DNA of 64,000 nucleotides from contig NZ_BEYR01000007.1 in the NCBI RefSeq assembly GCF_002933815.1, forward strand, positions 62,001 through 126,000. The letters run 5' to 3'. Source of the DNA: Sphingobacterium sp. HMA12. Its GTDB lineage: Bacteria > Bacteroidota > Bacteroidia > Sphingobacteriales > Sphingobacteriaceae. Numbering within the stretch: position 1 is the stretch's first letter; each line of letters opens with the position of its first letter. Below the pieces are notes generated by a model. It did not search any database and was not told the DNA's origin. It saw only the letters and a program-made list of their open reading frames with translations. Shown here in pieces: positions 27,601 to 36,600 of the stretch. A program made the translations under genes and the position numbers.

Positions 27601-27672
27601 ACCTCCAACAGTGCTGGAGATGCGTATCAGAATCAACGTGTCGTCAATCTGGGTATACAGATCGGGCTTTAA
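24628..27672 (+). CDS. SusC/RagA-family TonB-dependent transporter (second copy)
   Basis: 1014 residues with signal peptide ending LLAQS. Domains: regulatory beta-sandwich (IVNGIVKNSSGPLVGVSVQEKG), the classical motif IDEVVVVGFGTTKK near residue 100, plug with FYIRGVSSLNPEG and ESISILKDASTTAVFGIKGA, and a beta-barrel ending VVNLGIQIGL. It is a standard outer-membrane importer, unlike its divergent neighbour at 19618. It is last gene of the probable mannosidase operon, 71 nt after SusD; the gap contains a small GGCTTA/TAAGCC palindrome. The stop codon lies inside a 21-bp tandem repeat, and a strong hairpin follows. Confidence 0.95.
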   Translation: MKKSIYLLTIMVLTPFILLAQSIVNGIVKNSSGPLVGVSVQEKGGGATQTDQNGRFKLTLRGTKALVFTSIGYNTQQRDVKQGDNIEVIMQSSSQDIDEVVVVGFGTTKKLTSTGAVSSIKGADIRQVPTSSVQNALAGRLPGFVSVQRSGQPGKDASDFYIRGVSSLNPEGNQPLIIVDDIEYTYEQLSQINVNEIESISILKDASTTAVFGIKGANGVLVVKTRRGESGRPKINARVESGMQSPVTKLKFLNAYESALLWNEAIANTVGDNSNQPFSETDLAHFRSGDDPYGHPDINWYDRIFKPSSQQYNTNIDITGGGESIKYFVSGGAFSQNGNLYNFENEGDKVNNNYYYRRFNLRSNLDVQATKTLKLRLDFRANFNRINSPRAGNIVGEVFNFNKIRPWSAPFINPDGSFAYASDTQELLPTINARLAASGYSLDRRNDINILFGGTQELNAWLKGLSFSTRVAYASVESNGREQARDEIPVYRYDPSSNGYQLKGGAPYVLGNYTLRAYQGDYNSRVNVQANFNYARTFGDHGVTALLLYNRESYKTKGDKKTNWIPQNFEGYTFRAGYNFKEKFLLDATAAYNGSDRFQAAQRYGLFPAVSAGYNLAKESFFKDAFNFVELFKLRASYGIVGSDKVAGDRYLYQQVYNEGGSYSFGETHQPSLIITEGNLGNNNVTWEKQKSFDVGLDVNLWKNKFSMTFDYFNNLRYDQLVTSQSLFQHIGVGVSPSNIAKVRNRGVELELNVNNNIGAFNYNIKGVLTYFKNKILFQDEPAPAYPWLRLTGQQINQPLGYLYDGFYTEENIGISPKPSGGYEVRPGDLRYKDLNNDGIIDDYDRTVIGKPNIPNTSFGLTLGGSYKGFSFNVLLQGTTGYSFSVQGSGIEPFQSQFQPIHQERWTAQTASTAKFPRLTTNPTTINSPSTYMSDFWLIDATYLRLKTVELGYQLPNKWLPFKMNNARLYLSGYNLLTWTNYSLYQQDPEVTSNSAGDAYQNQRVVNLGIQIGL

Positions 27673-27725
27673 CAGTAAGTGATCAGGCTTAAATAATAGG
27701 CTTACAGGTTTAAATAATAAGCGAG
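27663..27725. repeat. Three imperfect 21-bp tandem repeats over the SusC stop codon
   Basis: Copies at 27663-27683, 27684-27704 and 27705-27725 share a C(A/G)GG(C/T)TTNAA core; copies two and three match at CAGGYTTAAATAATA. The first copy includes the transporter's TAA stop. The third merges into the left arm of the terminator. Confidence 0.5.
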
Positions 27726-27754
27726 ACCAAATAGTTTTGGTCCCGCTTATTATT
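27713..27754. terminator. Bidirectional terminator between SusC and GH78
   Basis: A 19-bp stem with one mismatch: the arm at 27713-27731 (AATAATAAGCGAGACCAAA) pairs with 27736-27754 over a four-base loop. A/T-rich flanks on both sides suit termination of both converging transcripts. Confidence 0.85.
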
Positions 27755-27809
27755 TTGGTGGCAATTTGGCGGATCCGGATTACCCACTTATAATCTTTCA
27801 ATAGTTGGA

Positions 27810-30407
27810 TTATTGGTGGTAATTGATAGCGATATCCTTCATCTCGAATCCTTGTGGTGCCTTTACAGTCGCAGTACTTCCAACAGGAAGGGTAATATCT
27901 AGCTTTAATTTATGCTTTTTGATGGACCAATCTACTTTAACCTCACCATAAGGAGTCTCAATGGCTGTTTTTGCCCAAGTAAGGCCTTTGGGAATCTGCG
28001 GACTAATGAGGATATGTTTATATCCTGGTTGTTTTTCATCAACACGGATTCCACCGATAGCTTGGTAAAACCAAGTTCCGATACCATTATAACAATTATG
28101 GATCCGGCTACGCTCTCCACTCCAATATTCCCAGGTCGTGGACGCACCCTGGTCAAGCATAAAAAGGTAGCCGGGATAATCCCGCTGCTTGAGCATAGTA
28201 TACATAAAGTCAACAGAATTGTTGTCCGTGGCCCATTGCGTGAGAATTGGTACGCCAACGAGCCCTACGGCGATATGGTTGTTGTATTTTTCGGCACTTT
28301 CTCTTAAAAGCTGTTGTTTTACTGTTGCATAGGAAGCTTTGGGCGTGATTCCGAGCAGCATGGGATAGCTCATGTCAAGTTGAGAGCCTGTAGCATATTG
28401 GTTTGTCTCTTTATTAAAAAATACCTGATGGATCAAAGCGTCCAATTTTCCTTTTCGTGTGGCAAAGTCCTGTGCTTCTTGTGGGAGCTGGAGGACTGTG
28501 GCTATTTTCTCCATCGTAGCCAAGCATTCGCTCACAACACAATTGCTGACTAGGTCGACCGAGCGAGCAGCTCCCGCATCTACGCCAGCTGGGGCAAGCC
28601 AGTCTCCTAAAAACCAATCGCGGTATTGAGTATCTGGCCAGCGTGTAAGGAGCCCATCTCTGCTATGACGCTCTACATAAGAGAGCCATTGTTTCATGGC
28701 AGAATAGTGGCGTTGGATCAACCGCGGATCTTGGTAGTTGACATAAGTACGCCAGGACGCCATAATGAAAAAGCTGCACCAATAAGGCCCACCGCCACCT
28801 GCGCCAGGATTGGGTGCTACATGTGGTAGGCTGCCTCCCTCGCGCATGCTATCCGACCAGGCCTGTAGCCAGTTGACAAATAGTGGCGAACTTGCAAACA
28901 TGGTTTGTAAGGTATTGGTGGATGAATTTCCGTCGCCACCATATCCGGCCCGTTCCAAATGTGGGCAGTCGACCATATATCCACTAAAAGAAAGACAACG
29001 CATGGTGTATTGGATCATCGTGTGGATGGCATTGAGGTCCGGATCCGAACAGATAAAAGAAGAGGTCTGGCGAAAGTCAGTATGGATTAAATGCGCTTTA
29101 ATGTCTTTCTTTTTGGGGCTATGTCCGAGGTTGGAAATTTTGATGTATTGGAAAGCATGGTGATTGAACTTGTTGCGAAAAGTTTCGCGATGAAGTCCCA
29201 ATGCAATGTAGCTATCCTGTTGTCCCTGAGGTATAAAATTACCAGCAGTGTCCAAGGCATCGCTATAATCGAAAACAACGGTCTGATCTTTCTTTAAACC
29301 AGTCATCTCCAGTTCGAACCATCCATTTAGTGCTTTTCCGATATCAATCAGCCAACTGCTATCACTGAGCTGTTTGATTGAGGTGGGCCGGTAGGTCGCT
29401 TGAATGCTATTCGGCTCGGTCATTTGTGGGCTAGCCTGTATACCGGGAAGTGCTATCGTGGATACTGGCGACCAGGAGCGATGGCCTAAAGCAATAGCGT
29501 TCATATCTGTTGGATTTAGGCTAGCCTGGACACGCTCGCCTCCAAATTGTAGTGCCTGCCAGGGACCTGTATCGGCGTACCCAGTGACTGAACCTTGCCA
29601 GGAGGAGTCGGAGACAAATTTTGTTTGCCAGTGACCCGTGTTGCGAATGTCGAGCTGAGCGCGGACTAACGCGCCATCAAAAGCAACGTTGAAACCTGTG
29701 GTTTTCTTGTACCAGCCCGTGCCAAGCCAAAGTACAATGCTGTTTTCCCCCTTACGAAGATAGCTGCTGATGTCATACGTATTGATCAATGAACGATTGT
29801 TCAAATGGGATACGGCAGGAGAAAGTACGTCTGAGCCCACCTTTTTCCCATTGATATATACTTCATAGTATCCGAGCGAATTGATATGTAAAAAAGAGAG
29901 TGCCACGGCATCCAGATGAAAGTTTTTTCGGAGCAAAGGGCTATGCACACCTTTTAATCCAATATACTCACCTTGCATAGGCTGATCCTTCAGAAGTCCA
30001 ATGCCAAACCGTTGGATATCACTCCAGTCGGATTGCTCGCCTTGGTTGCTCCATATCCTCACTCGCCAATAGCAAAGGGATCGAGACGCAAGGGGCTTGC
30101 CTGCATAAGGCACCATGACAGATGCGTCGGAGGCAACCTTGTTCGATTGCCAGAAATCTGCTTGATGATTTTCAAGTAAGGCTATGCTATCGGATGCAAC
30201 TTGAATTTCGTAAAACTGCTGTCTCATTTCTCTACCGGGAGACTTTATTTTCCAACTGAAGTGGGGGCTGGTATTATCCAATGCATTTGGATTGATCAGG
30301 TTCTCACATCGAAGATCGTATAACTTGATGTTTTTGGATTTGCTGTAACCAAAAGAGGTCAGTAAACTCATTAGGCATAACGACAACAGGGCAAATGAAT
30401 TGGTCAT
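27810..30407 (-). CDS. GH78 alpha-L-rhamnosidase
   Basis: 865 residues, signal peptide MTNSFALLSLCLMSLLTSFG. Domain order is that of bacterial GH78: N-terminal fibronectin-like domain (HFSWKIKSPGREMRQQFYEIQVA), beta-sandwich (NSLGYYEVYINGKKVGSD; GENSIVLWLGTGWYKKT), alpha/alpha barrel and a C-terminal beta domain. The catalytic block reads VDCPHLERAGYGGDGN, with Glu485 in the DCPHxER position where the family carries its general acid. GH78 enzymes invert and remove terminal alpha-L-rhamnose. The gene is convergent to the mannosidase operon and transcribed alone, so it may belong to another pathway such as plant glycoside or pectin degradation. No promoter matching the consensus was seen upstream. 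Confidence 0.92.
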   Translation of the reverse strand: MTNSFALLSLCLMSLLTSFGYSKSKNIKLYDLRCENLINPNALDNTSPHFSWKIKSPGREMRQQFYEIQVASDSIALLENHQADFWQSNKVASDASVMVPYAGKPLASRSLCYWRVRIWSNQGEQSDWSDIQRFGIGLLKDQPMQGEYIGLKGVHSPLLRKNFHLDAVALSFLHINSLGYYEVYINGKKVGSDVLSPAVSHLNNRSLINTYDISSYLRKGENSIVLWLGTGWYKKTTGFNVAFDGALVRAQLDIRNTGHWQTKFVSDSSWQGSVTGYADTGPWQALQFGGERVQASLNPTDMNAIALGHRSWSPVSTIALPGIQASPQMTEPNSIQATYRPTSIKQLSDSSWLIDIGKALNGWFELEMTGLKKDQTVVFDYSDALDTAGNFIPQGQQDSYIALGLHRETFRNKFNHHAFQYIKISNLGHSPKKKDIKAHLIHTDFRQTSSFICSDPDLNAIHTMIQYTMRCLSFSGYMVDCPHLERAGYGGDGNSSTNTLQTMFASSPLFVNWLQAWSDSMREGGSLPHVAPNPGAGGGGPYWCSFFIMASWRTYVNYQDPRLIQRHYSAMKQWLSYVERHSRDGLLTRWPDTQYRDWFLGDWLAPAGVDAGAARSVDLVSNCVVSECLATMEKIATVLQLPQEAQDFATRKGKLDALIHQVFFNKETNQYATGSQLDMSYPMLLGITPKASYATVKQQLLRESAEKYNNHIAVGLVGVPILTQWATDNNSVDFMYTMLKQRDYPGYLFMLDQGASTTWEYWSGERSRIHNCYNGIGTWFYQAIGGIRVDEKQPGYKHILISPQIPKGLTWAKTAIETPYGEVKVDWSIKKHKLKLDITLPVGSTATVKAPQGFEMKDIAINYHQ

Positions 30408-30705
30408 GTGAGGTCTAGTATTTGGTTTCCATAAAGTTAGGGAGCAAGTTGTATGTTTTTTAGTAGGGTAAATGTCCTGGTAAACTTTTTAAAACTTGTT
30501 TTTAATGCATGTTGTTGTTAATTAGTGTTTTATAGGTGTTTTTGTTTTTTTGTTTGGTAGATGTATTTATTCTGCTTTATGCTGAAAATATAAACAATCG
30601 ATGGATCGCTAAGGTAAATTTTTGGTTATCTTTATAACAATGCTAAACCATTGGTTCTGATTGTATAACGAACTATATTTTTTGAACACTCAACTATATA
30701 AAAGT

Positions 30706-31230
30706 ATGAAAAAGATCGAATTTATCCCACTTGTCGGGATTGACATTAAAAATATAGGGGCACTACCTTTAGGTGCGGGGCAAACAGAGGTGCAGGCGTT
30801 ATTGGGGGAGCCTTCGGATGCGCTGGATGGTCAATATTATTATGATGAGCTCGAATTGCGGCTGGATTTCAATGACCGTGGGCAACTCGAATTTATCGAA
30901 AGTATCAATGGCCCTTATCCCGAAAAAACTGAAATCAATATCTATGGTGTCAACCCCTTTCAGCTGGAAGCCGAGGAACTGCTTCATATTCTGAGTGAAA
31001 AGAATAGCGGGCCTGTCGATGATTCGGAAGCGGGATACTGTTACACCTTTTTGAATAGTTCCGTCGGTGTGTGGCGGCAGATGACCGAAGAGGATATCCA
31101 GGAGGACATGGAAGCGATAAAAGCCGAGGGTGAATACGAAGATAATGTCGATATGCTGCTCGAGGATCTGGAAAAATCCAAGTTTTTCTGGACCATCGGA
31201 ATTGGTGTGAAAGGATATTATGCCGATTAA
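30706..31230 (+). CDS. Hypothetical cytoplasmic protein
   Basis: 174 residues from the ATG at 30706 (MKKIEFIPLVGID); an in-frame TTG at 30661 is possible. No signal peptide or membrane segment. The N-terminal part, IGALPLGAGQTEVQALLGEP followed by YYYDELELRLDFNDRG, recalls small soluble proteins that accompany polymorphic toxins or SMI1-like modules, but no family can be named. The C-terminus is acidic (EDIQEDMEAIKAEGEYEDN). A TATCTTTA element at 30627-30634 could be its -7 promoter box. The 298 nt between it and the GH78 start otherwise hold only A/T-rich sequence. Confidence 0.6.
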   Translation: MKKIEFIPLVGIDIKNIGALPLGAGQTEVQALLGEPSDALDGQYYYDELELRLDFNDRGQLEFIESINGPYPEKTEINIYGVNPFQLEAEELLHILSEKNSGPVDDSEAGYCYTFLNSSVGVWRQMTEEDIQEDMEAIKAEGEYEDNVDMLLEDLEKSKFFWTIGIGVKGYYAD

Positions 31231-31354
31231 TGGTGCTGTTAAAATAGCAAAGACTCAATGGTCTATGGATTGGAGGAAATAGCGGAACATCGGTTTTTCC
31301 AGACTATGCGGGCGAATTGGAAACGGATAACTCGACGTTTTGCAGGCAGTAATT

Positions 31355-32269
31355 TTACTGAAACGCCTGCCTAAATTCTACCGGGCTCTGTTGAGTGTTT
31401 TTCTTAAAGACCTTACTGAATGACTGAGGGTGTTCAAAGCCTAACTCGTATGCTATTTCGCTGATCGATAAAGAACTGGTGCTCAATCGTAGTTTGGCGT
31501 ATTCAATCATTTTATGCTGAATATGCTGCTGTGTGTTTTGCTGGGTATAGATACGCAGAACACTGCCTAGATAATTGGGGGATAAGTTGAGCTGCTCAGC
31601 CAGAAAACTGACGGTTGGAACACCGTACTCCCGCAATTTGTCCCGGTCAAATTGCGCTGAAAGTAGCTGTTCGAATCGTGTGACCATTTCCTGGGTTGAT
31701 TTTTTTCGTGTGATAAACTGGCGCTCGTAAAATCGTTCGGCATAGATCAGTAACCGTTCGATCTGCTTGAGAATAAGTTCTCGGCTGAATTTGTCAATAT
31801 TAGACTGATACTCTTTTTCGATATTCTGAAGAATATCCACGATAGTAGCTTCTTCTTTATCCGAAAGAAAAAGGGCCTCGTTGACTTCATATTGAAAAAA
31901 ATCGTAAGTATGGATATGTTTTGCCAGTTCACTGTTCCACAAAAAATCAGGATGAACCAAGAGAATCCAGCCACTTGGCTCAGCACGGATCTCTTGATTG
32001 ATCTCAACTGTTAGAAATTGTAAGGGCGACACAAAGGTCAGTACCCCTGAATCAAAATCATATTGCTGTTGTCCATACTTAAATTTGGCGTTTACATTTC
32101 GCTTTAATCCAATCGAATAAAAGTGCTGGATCCAATTTAATTTGCTGTCATTGATCGGGTAGTGCACCTGACTATAATCTACCAGACTGATCAATGGATG
32201 TTCGGGCTTGGGCAGTCCGCAAAAGCTATGGAACTCCGAAAGGGAATGAAAGCGAAATGTATTCTCCAT
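31355..32269 (-). CDS. AraC-family transcriptional regulator
   Basis: 304 residues. An N-terminal beta-rich sensing domain (to about 190) precedes the two helix-turn-helix motifs of the AraC family: VSFLAEQLNLSPNYLGSVLR and LSISEIAYELGFEHPQSFSK, followed by the conserved FKKNTQQSPVEFRQ end. It lies 70 nt downstream of an SDR oxidoreductase gene on the same strand; such pairs are frequent in Bacteroidota and the regulator probably controls that gene. Effector unknown. Confidence 0.9.
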   Translation of the reverse strand: MENTFRFHSLSEFHSFCGLPKPEHPLISLVDYSQVHYPINDSKLNWIQHFYSIGLKRNVNAKFKYGQQQYDFDSGVLTFVSPLQFLTVEINQEIRAEPSGWILLVHPDFLWNSELAKHIHTYDFFQYEVNEALFLSDKEEATIVDILQNIEKEYQSNIDKFSRELILKQIERLLIYAERFYERQFITRKKSTQEMVTRFEQLLSAQFDRDKLREYGVPTVSFLAEQLNLSPNYLGSVLRIYTQQNTQQHIQHKMIEYAKLRLSTSSLSISEIAYELGFEHPQSFSKVFKKNTQQSPVEFRQAFQ

Positions 32270-32339
32270 AATTGTAAATTTACGTATTTTATCCTTTGTT
32301 ATTACGGGTTATTCTTCGATACCCATCGGCTTTACTGCG

Positions 32340-33191
32340 CTATTTAACGGATTGCTCAAAACCCGTTGATACCGTATAGCTTTTCCATTTTTCAATCTCG
32401 GCAATCAGGGAGCTGATTTTATTTTTGGCAAGTTCATAGGCATCTTCACCCATTAGAAAATGGAACGGAGGATTTGACAATGTGCTCAGTTCGATCAATA
32501 ACATAGCTGCCTTTTGTGGATCATTGGCCTGGTTGCCGTGGATCTGCTGTAGATGGGCGGCCTCTGTTTCTCTCGCTGAAACGTAGGCAGCTATCGGATT
32601 CGCTGCGGTATGGATGGAATTTTCGGATAGAAATTCGGTTCTGAAATAACCCGGATAAACAAGCGTTGTGTGTACGCCAAAAGGCTGCATTTCAACAGCT
32701 AGGGCTTCCGTAAAACCAGCGACGGCAAATTTGGTGGAACAATATACGCCGAATGCAGGGAAATTGCCGACCAGGCCGCCGATGGAAGCAATGTTGAAAA
32801 TATGTCCGGATTGCTGGCGGCGGAAATAAGGGGCAATATGGCGGATCGCATTGAGTGAACCAAAGACATTAACATCGTAGTTGCGTCGTGTTTCCAGATC
32901 ACTGAGTTCCTCTAGAGTACCTGTTTGCCCATATCCGGCATTGTTAACAAGAACATCTATCCTGCCGAAGTAATCAATAGCCGACAGCACCGCCCTGTTG
33001 ACATCTGCATCGTTGGTGATGTCTACTTCAAGGGGCAGAAAATTTTCGTGATCGCCAATTTCATCTTCCAGCGTCTGTTTTGTTCGTGACGTCGCCACAA
33101 CAAGATAATCCTGGGCAAGTAATTCTTTTACCAAGGTCAGCCCAAGCCCTTTAGAGGCGCCAGTGACAAACCATACTTTTTGTGATTTCAT
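32340..33191 (-). CDS. Short-chain dehydrogenase/reductase (SDR)
   Basis: 283 residues from the ATG at 33191; a longer in-frame start at 33281 adds 30 residues without homology character before the Rossmann fold. The cofactor-binding TGASKGLGLT motif begins at residue 10, NNAGYG follows near 88, and the catalytic YCSTK lies near residue 155 with the preceding Ser in NIASIGG. Classical SDR of the NAD(P)-dependent oxidoreductase type; substrate unknown. It is transcribed towards the AraC gene. A small CAAATC-GTG-GATTTG palindrome lies at 33279-33293 upstream. Confidence 0.88.
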   Translation of the reverse strand: MKSQKVWFVTGASKGLGLTLVKELLAQDYLVVATSRTKQTLEDEIGDHENFLPLEVDITNDADVNRAVLSAIDYFGRIDVLVNNAGYGQTGTLEELSDLETRRNYDVNVFGSLNAIRHIAPYFRRQQSGHIFNIASIGGLVGNFPAFGVYCSTKFAVAGFTEALAVEMQPFGVHTTLVYPGYFRTEFLSENSIHTAANPIAAYVSARETEAAHLQQIHGNQANDPQKAAMLLIELSTLSNPPFHFLMGEDAYELAKNKISSLIAEIEKWKSYTVSTGFEQSVK

Positions 33192-33524
33192 CTGTTTTTT
33201 TGTTTTGGATAATTTGATGTTTACAAAGGTGGCGATTTGGTGCTTTTTGGAAGTAGGCAGATCGACGGATCTTGTAGTCAAATCGTGGATTTGATTTTTG
33301 CTAAGCGTATGGGTCTTTTTGGTCTGTGATATTCATTTTGCATTTTACTGTTTGATCTTTTCTCTTTTGTTGAAATACTCGAAATTAGGAGCCCAATTTT
33401 GCGGGGGATTGAACGAGTTTAAGAAAATAGGGAAAGTAAAAACGTGCAAGCTGCGGATGGATAAAGGAGGTAAGAACCGCGGACAGCTCCCTAAATATTT
33501 TAGGTGATAAAAATTGAATTCACC

Positions 33525-33563
33525 ATTAAGTTTTTATTAGGCTTTCATTAGGTTTCCATTAAG
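33525..33563 (+). promoter_or_regulatory. Four 11-bp direct repeats upstream of susC, candidate response-regulator operator
   Basis: ATTAAG, ATTAGG, ATTAGG, ATTAAG start at 33525, 33536, 33547 and 33558, each exactly 11 bp apart with T/C-rich spacers. One helical turn between direct half-sites is how OmpR-type winged helices bind in tandem. The array ends 22 nt before the -7 element at 33586. An array of the same motif, register and spacing precedes the GH29 gene. The remainder of the 454-nt gap from 33192 holds no convincing gene. Confidence 0.8.
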
Positions 33564-33585
33564 CATAGTGCCCAGCTGTGTATAG

Positions 33586-33593
33586 TATCTTTA
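33586..33593 (+). promoter_or_regulatory. -7 element of the second SusC/SusD operon
   Basis: TATCTTTA fits TAnnTTTG with one mismatch. The -33 position carries no TTTG and instead meets the last ATTAAG repeat, as expected for a promoter needing an activator. The leader to the ATG would be about 45 nt. Confidence 0.6.
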
Positions 33594-33645
33594 CGCGTAC
33601 TAAAAACCTTATACCTATTCAAGTAACTAATAAACTTTTTATGTT

Positions 33646-36600
33646 ATGAATCATTTTTTTATTCAACCAAAGAATCAATATAAGCTTCGTTGGAAAGCAA
33701 ATTGTCATTGGTCAATTTTGCTATTGACTTCGGTAGCATGTTATTCGCCAGCCAGATCGGCTGAAATGAAAATTACCAAACCCATATTTAATCACCTCAG
33801 TCTACAGGATTCGTTGATTTTAGTGACTGGACAGGTAACAGAAATACAACAGGGATTAATTGGTATTTCTGGAGCTACTGTAGCTGTGAAAGAAAGTAAA
33901 GAACAAAGCCAAACGGATAGCAAAGGGATGTTCAGTATTCGTGTGCCGAAAAATGGCTCACTTGTATTTTCTTATGTAGGCCATCAAACACAGGTTGTTC
34001 CGGTACAAGGTCGAAAAATGTTAAATGTAACTTTGCAGCCTTCGCAAACCAGTCTAAATGAGGTCGTCGTGGTTGGCTATGGCACACAGAAGAAAGCGAA
34101 TTTGACGAGTTCTGTTGCTACGGTTTCGAGTGAGGACCTTGAAAATCGTGCTGTTCCTTCTGTGATCAATATTCTCCAGGGACAAGCCGGTGGTTTAAAT
34201 ATCCAGCAGACGGATGGAAATCCCGGTTATGGCTCAACTTCGGTGGATATTCGTGGTAATAGCACTTTGTCGAATAATCCGGTTCTATATATTGTTGATG
34301 GTATTGCTGTGAACAATATTAATTATCTCAATCCAAATGATATTGCGTCTGTCAGTATTTTGAAAGATGCTTCGGCGACGGCTATTTACGGCGCCCGAGC
34401 GTCGGGTGGGGTACTTTTGGTAACAACTAAAAAGGGCAAAAAAAATAGTAAACCAAATGTACAATACAGTGCGATGTTTGGTTCGCAACGACCGGTGAGA
34501 CTTCCTAAATTTGTTGAGGCGCCGCAATTTGTAGATCTGTACAATCAGGCCCAGCTAAATGACAATCCAAATGCTCAGGTAAAATTCACCCCCGAATTAG
34601 TTGAAAAGTACAAATCTGGAGCGTTGCCGAGTACAAACTGGATTCCTTATATACTTGACAATCAGGCAATGCAAAACCAGCATAATTTAAGTGTGTCCGG
34701 TGGAAGCGAAAATGTAGATTATTTCGTTTCGGGAGGCTACCTAAACCAAGGAGGATTGATTAAAAATGTGGAATACAAAAGATACAATACGCGGGGTAAT
34801 GTAAATGTCCAGGTATCGAAAAGGTTGAAACTCGGTGTTAATACAGTGCTGACCAAGGAAGATAAACAACAGCCTGCTTATGGTATAGGCAATGCACTAC
34901 AGTGGTCCTATATTGTTCCTGTAACCGAATATCCGTATACAAAAGGAGGAAATGACAGAAGTTACCGTGGTGGTGCTCAGCCTAATGATATCATGACAAA
35001 GGGCGGGGTCAGTAATGAAAATCTCAACACCATCAACACGAATTTTCTTGCTGAATTTAAAGTTCTGGATAATTTGATACTGAACGGTACATATAGTTAT
35101 AACTATACCAATAGTTTTACTTCAGCATTTTTTAGCAGACATCCGCTTTATAATGATGATGAACAGATTGTGGTGTATGTGAATGATCCCAATAGTGCGA
35201 ATAAAGTAAATTATGCGCAAAGCCATCCTACTGGAATAATTACATTAAACTATAGTAAGACCTTGGGTAATCACACGTTAAAAGCTTTGCTGGGATATTC
35301 TCAAGAATCCGACCGCTATGATTACAATGCTATTACACGTTATGATTTCTTAAACAATTCCCTTGATCAAATTGATGCAGGGTCATCTGATCCAACATTG
35401 ACCAATGTGTCCGGAAACGCAACATCTTACGCTGTCAGATCTTGGTTTGGACGGGTAAATTATGATTATAAAGGGCGTTACCTATTGGAGGCGAATGCCA
35501 GATATGATGGCACCTCGGTTTTTCAAAATAAAAAATATGGCTTTTTCCCATCGGTTTCTACTGGCTGGATTATTTCAGAGGAGAACTTTTTAAAACCTAT
35601 CACGAATGTTTTAAATTTCGTTAAAGTTAGGGCATCTTATGGTCAGGTCGGAAACCAAAATGCAAGTGGATTATACCCTTGGGCGAATACCATTGGACAG
35701 GATCGATATATTCTGAATAAAAATAGCACCACCACCACCTATTATAATAATTCGCCGAATCCAGATTTGACTTGGGAGGTCAAAACAACTGCAAATGTTG
35801 GGTTGGATTTCACAATTCTAAATCATATAGATGTGAACGTGGACTTATTCAGAGAACGAACATCAGGAATTTTACGATCGCCTGTTGTGCCAAGTACTTA
35901 TGGAATTGGAGCACCTCAGCAAAATGTCGGAAAGCTACAGAATCAGGGTTTTGAGGTAAATATCGCTTACAAGAATCATGTTAATGATTTTCATTATCAT
36001 GCTTCCGTTAATTTCTCTGATAATCGTAACAAAATCCTTGATTTAGGGGGGACCGGCCCCAGTTACGGCGATAACCCGCTTATTGTGGGACAATCGAGAT
36101 GGATCTGGTATGGTCTGAAAGCAGAGGGGCTTTTTCAATCCGTAGAAGAGATAGCGAATCATGCAACCCAGACCCCAAGAAATATCCCCGGGGATATCAA
36201 ATTCAGGGATATCAATGGGGATGGCAAGATTACACCTGATGATCGCGTGATTTTGGGACAGGCAACTCCTCAGTATCGTTATGGAATTAATTTGGGTGGA
36301 TCCTACCGTGGATTTGATATCGGAATATTATTGCAAGGGGTTATGAGCAATCTTGCCCGTGTTAGCGGTGGAGCTCAAGTGCCTTTTTTCTTTAATGGTG
36401 ATGGAAATATGCTGGAATCGCAGTTAGATTATTGGTCACCGACTAATCCGGATGCACGTTATCCCATATTACGTACAGATCAGTCCATTAATAACAGTCA
36501 GTTTTCGAGCTGGTGGTTGTTTAATGCTTCCTATCTGCGTGTTAAAAATATTCAATTGGGCTATACCATGAATAGTAAAATCGTAAACAAGCTCGGTCTT

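Noticed and set aside
30706..31230. Immunity protein of a toxin system
   Set aside because: Composition and size would fit, but no toxin, Rhs or secretion gene lies nearby and no immunity family motif can be named, so it is left as hypothetical.
33298..33507. A 69-residue open frame upstream of the second susC
   Set aside because: It has a hydrophobic start but no family resemblance, overlaps the SDR promoter region and ends just before the repeat operator. It is better explained as chance in A/T-rich intergenic DNA.
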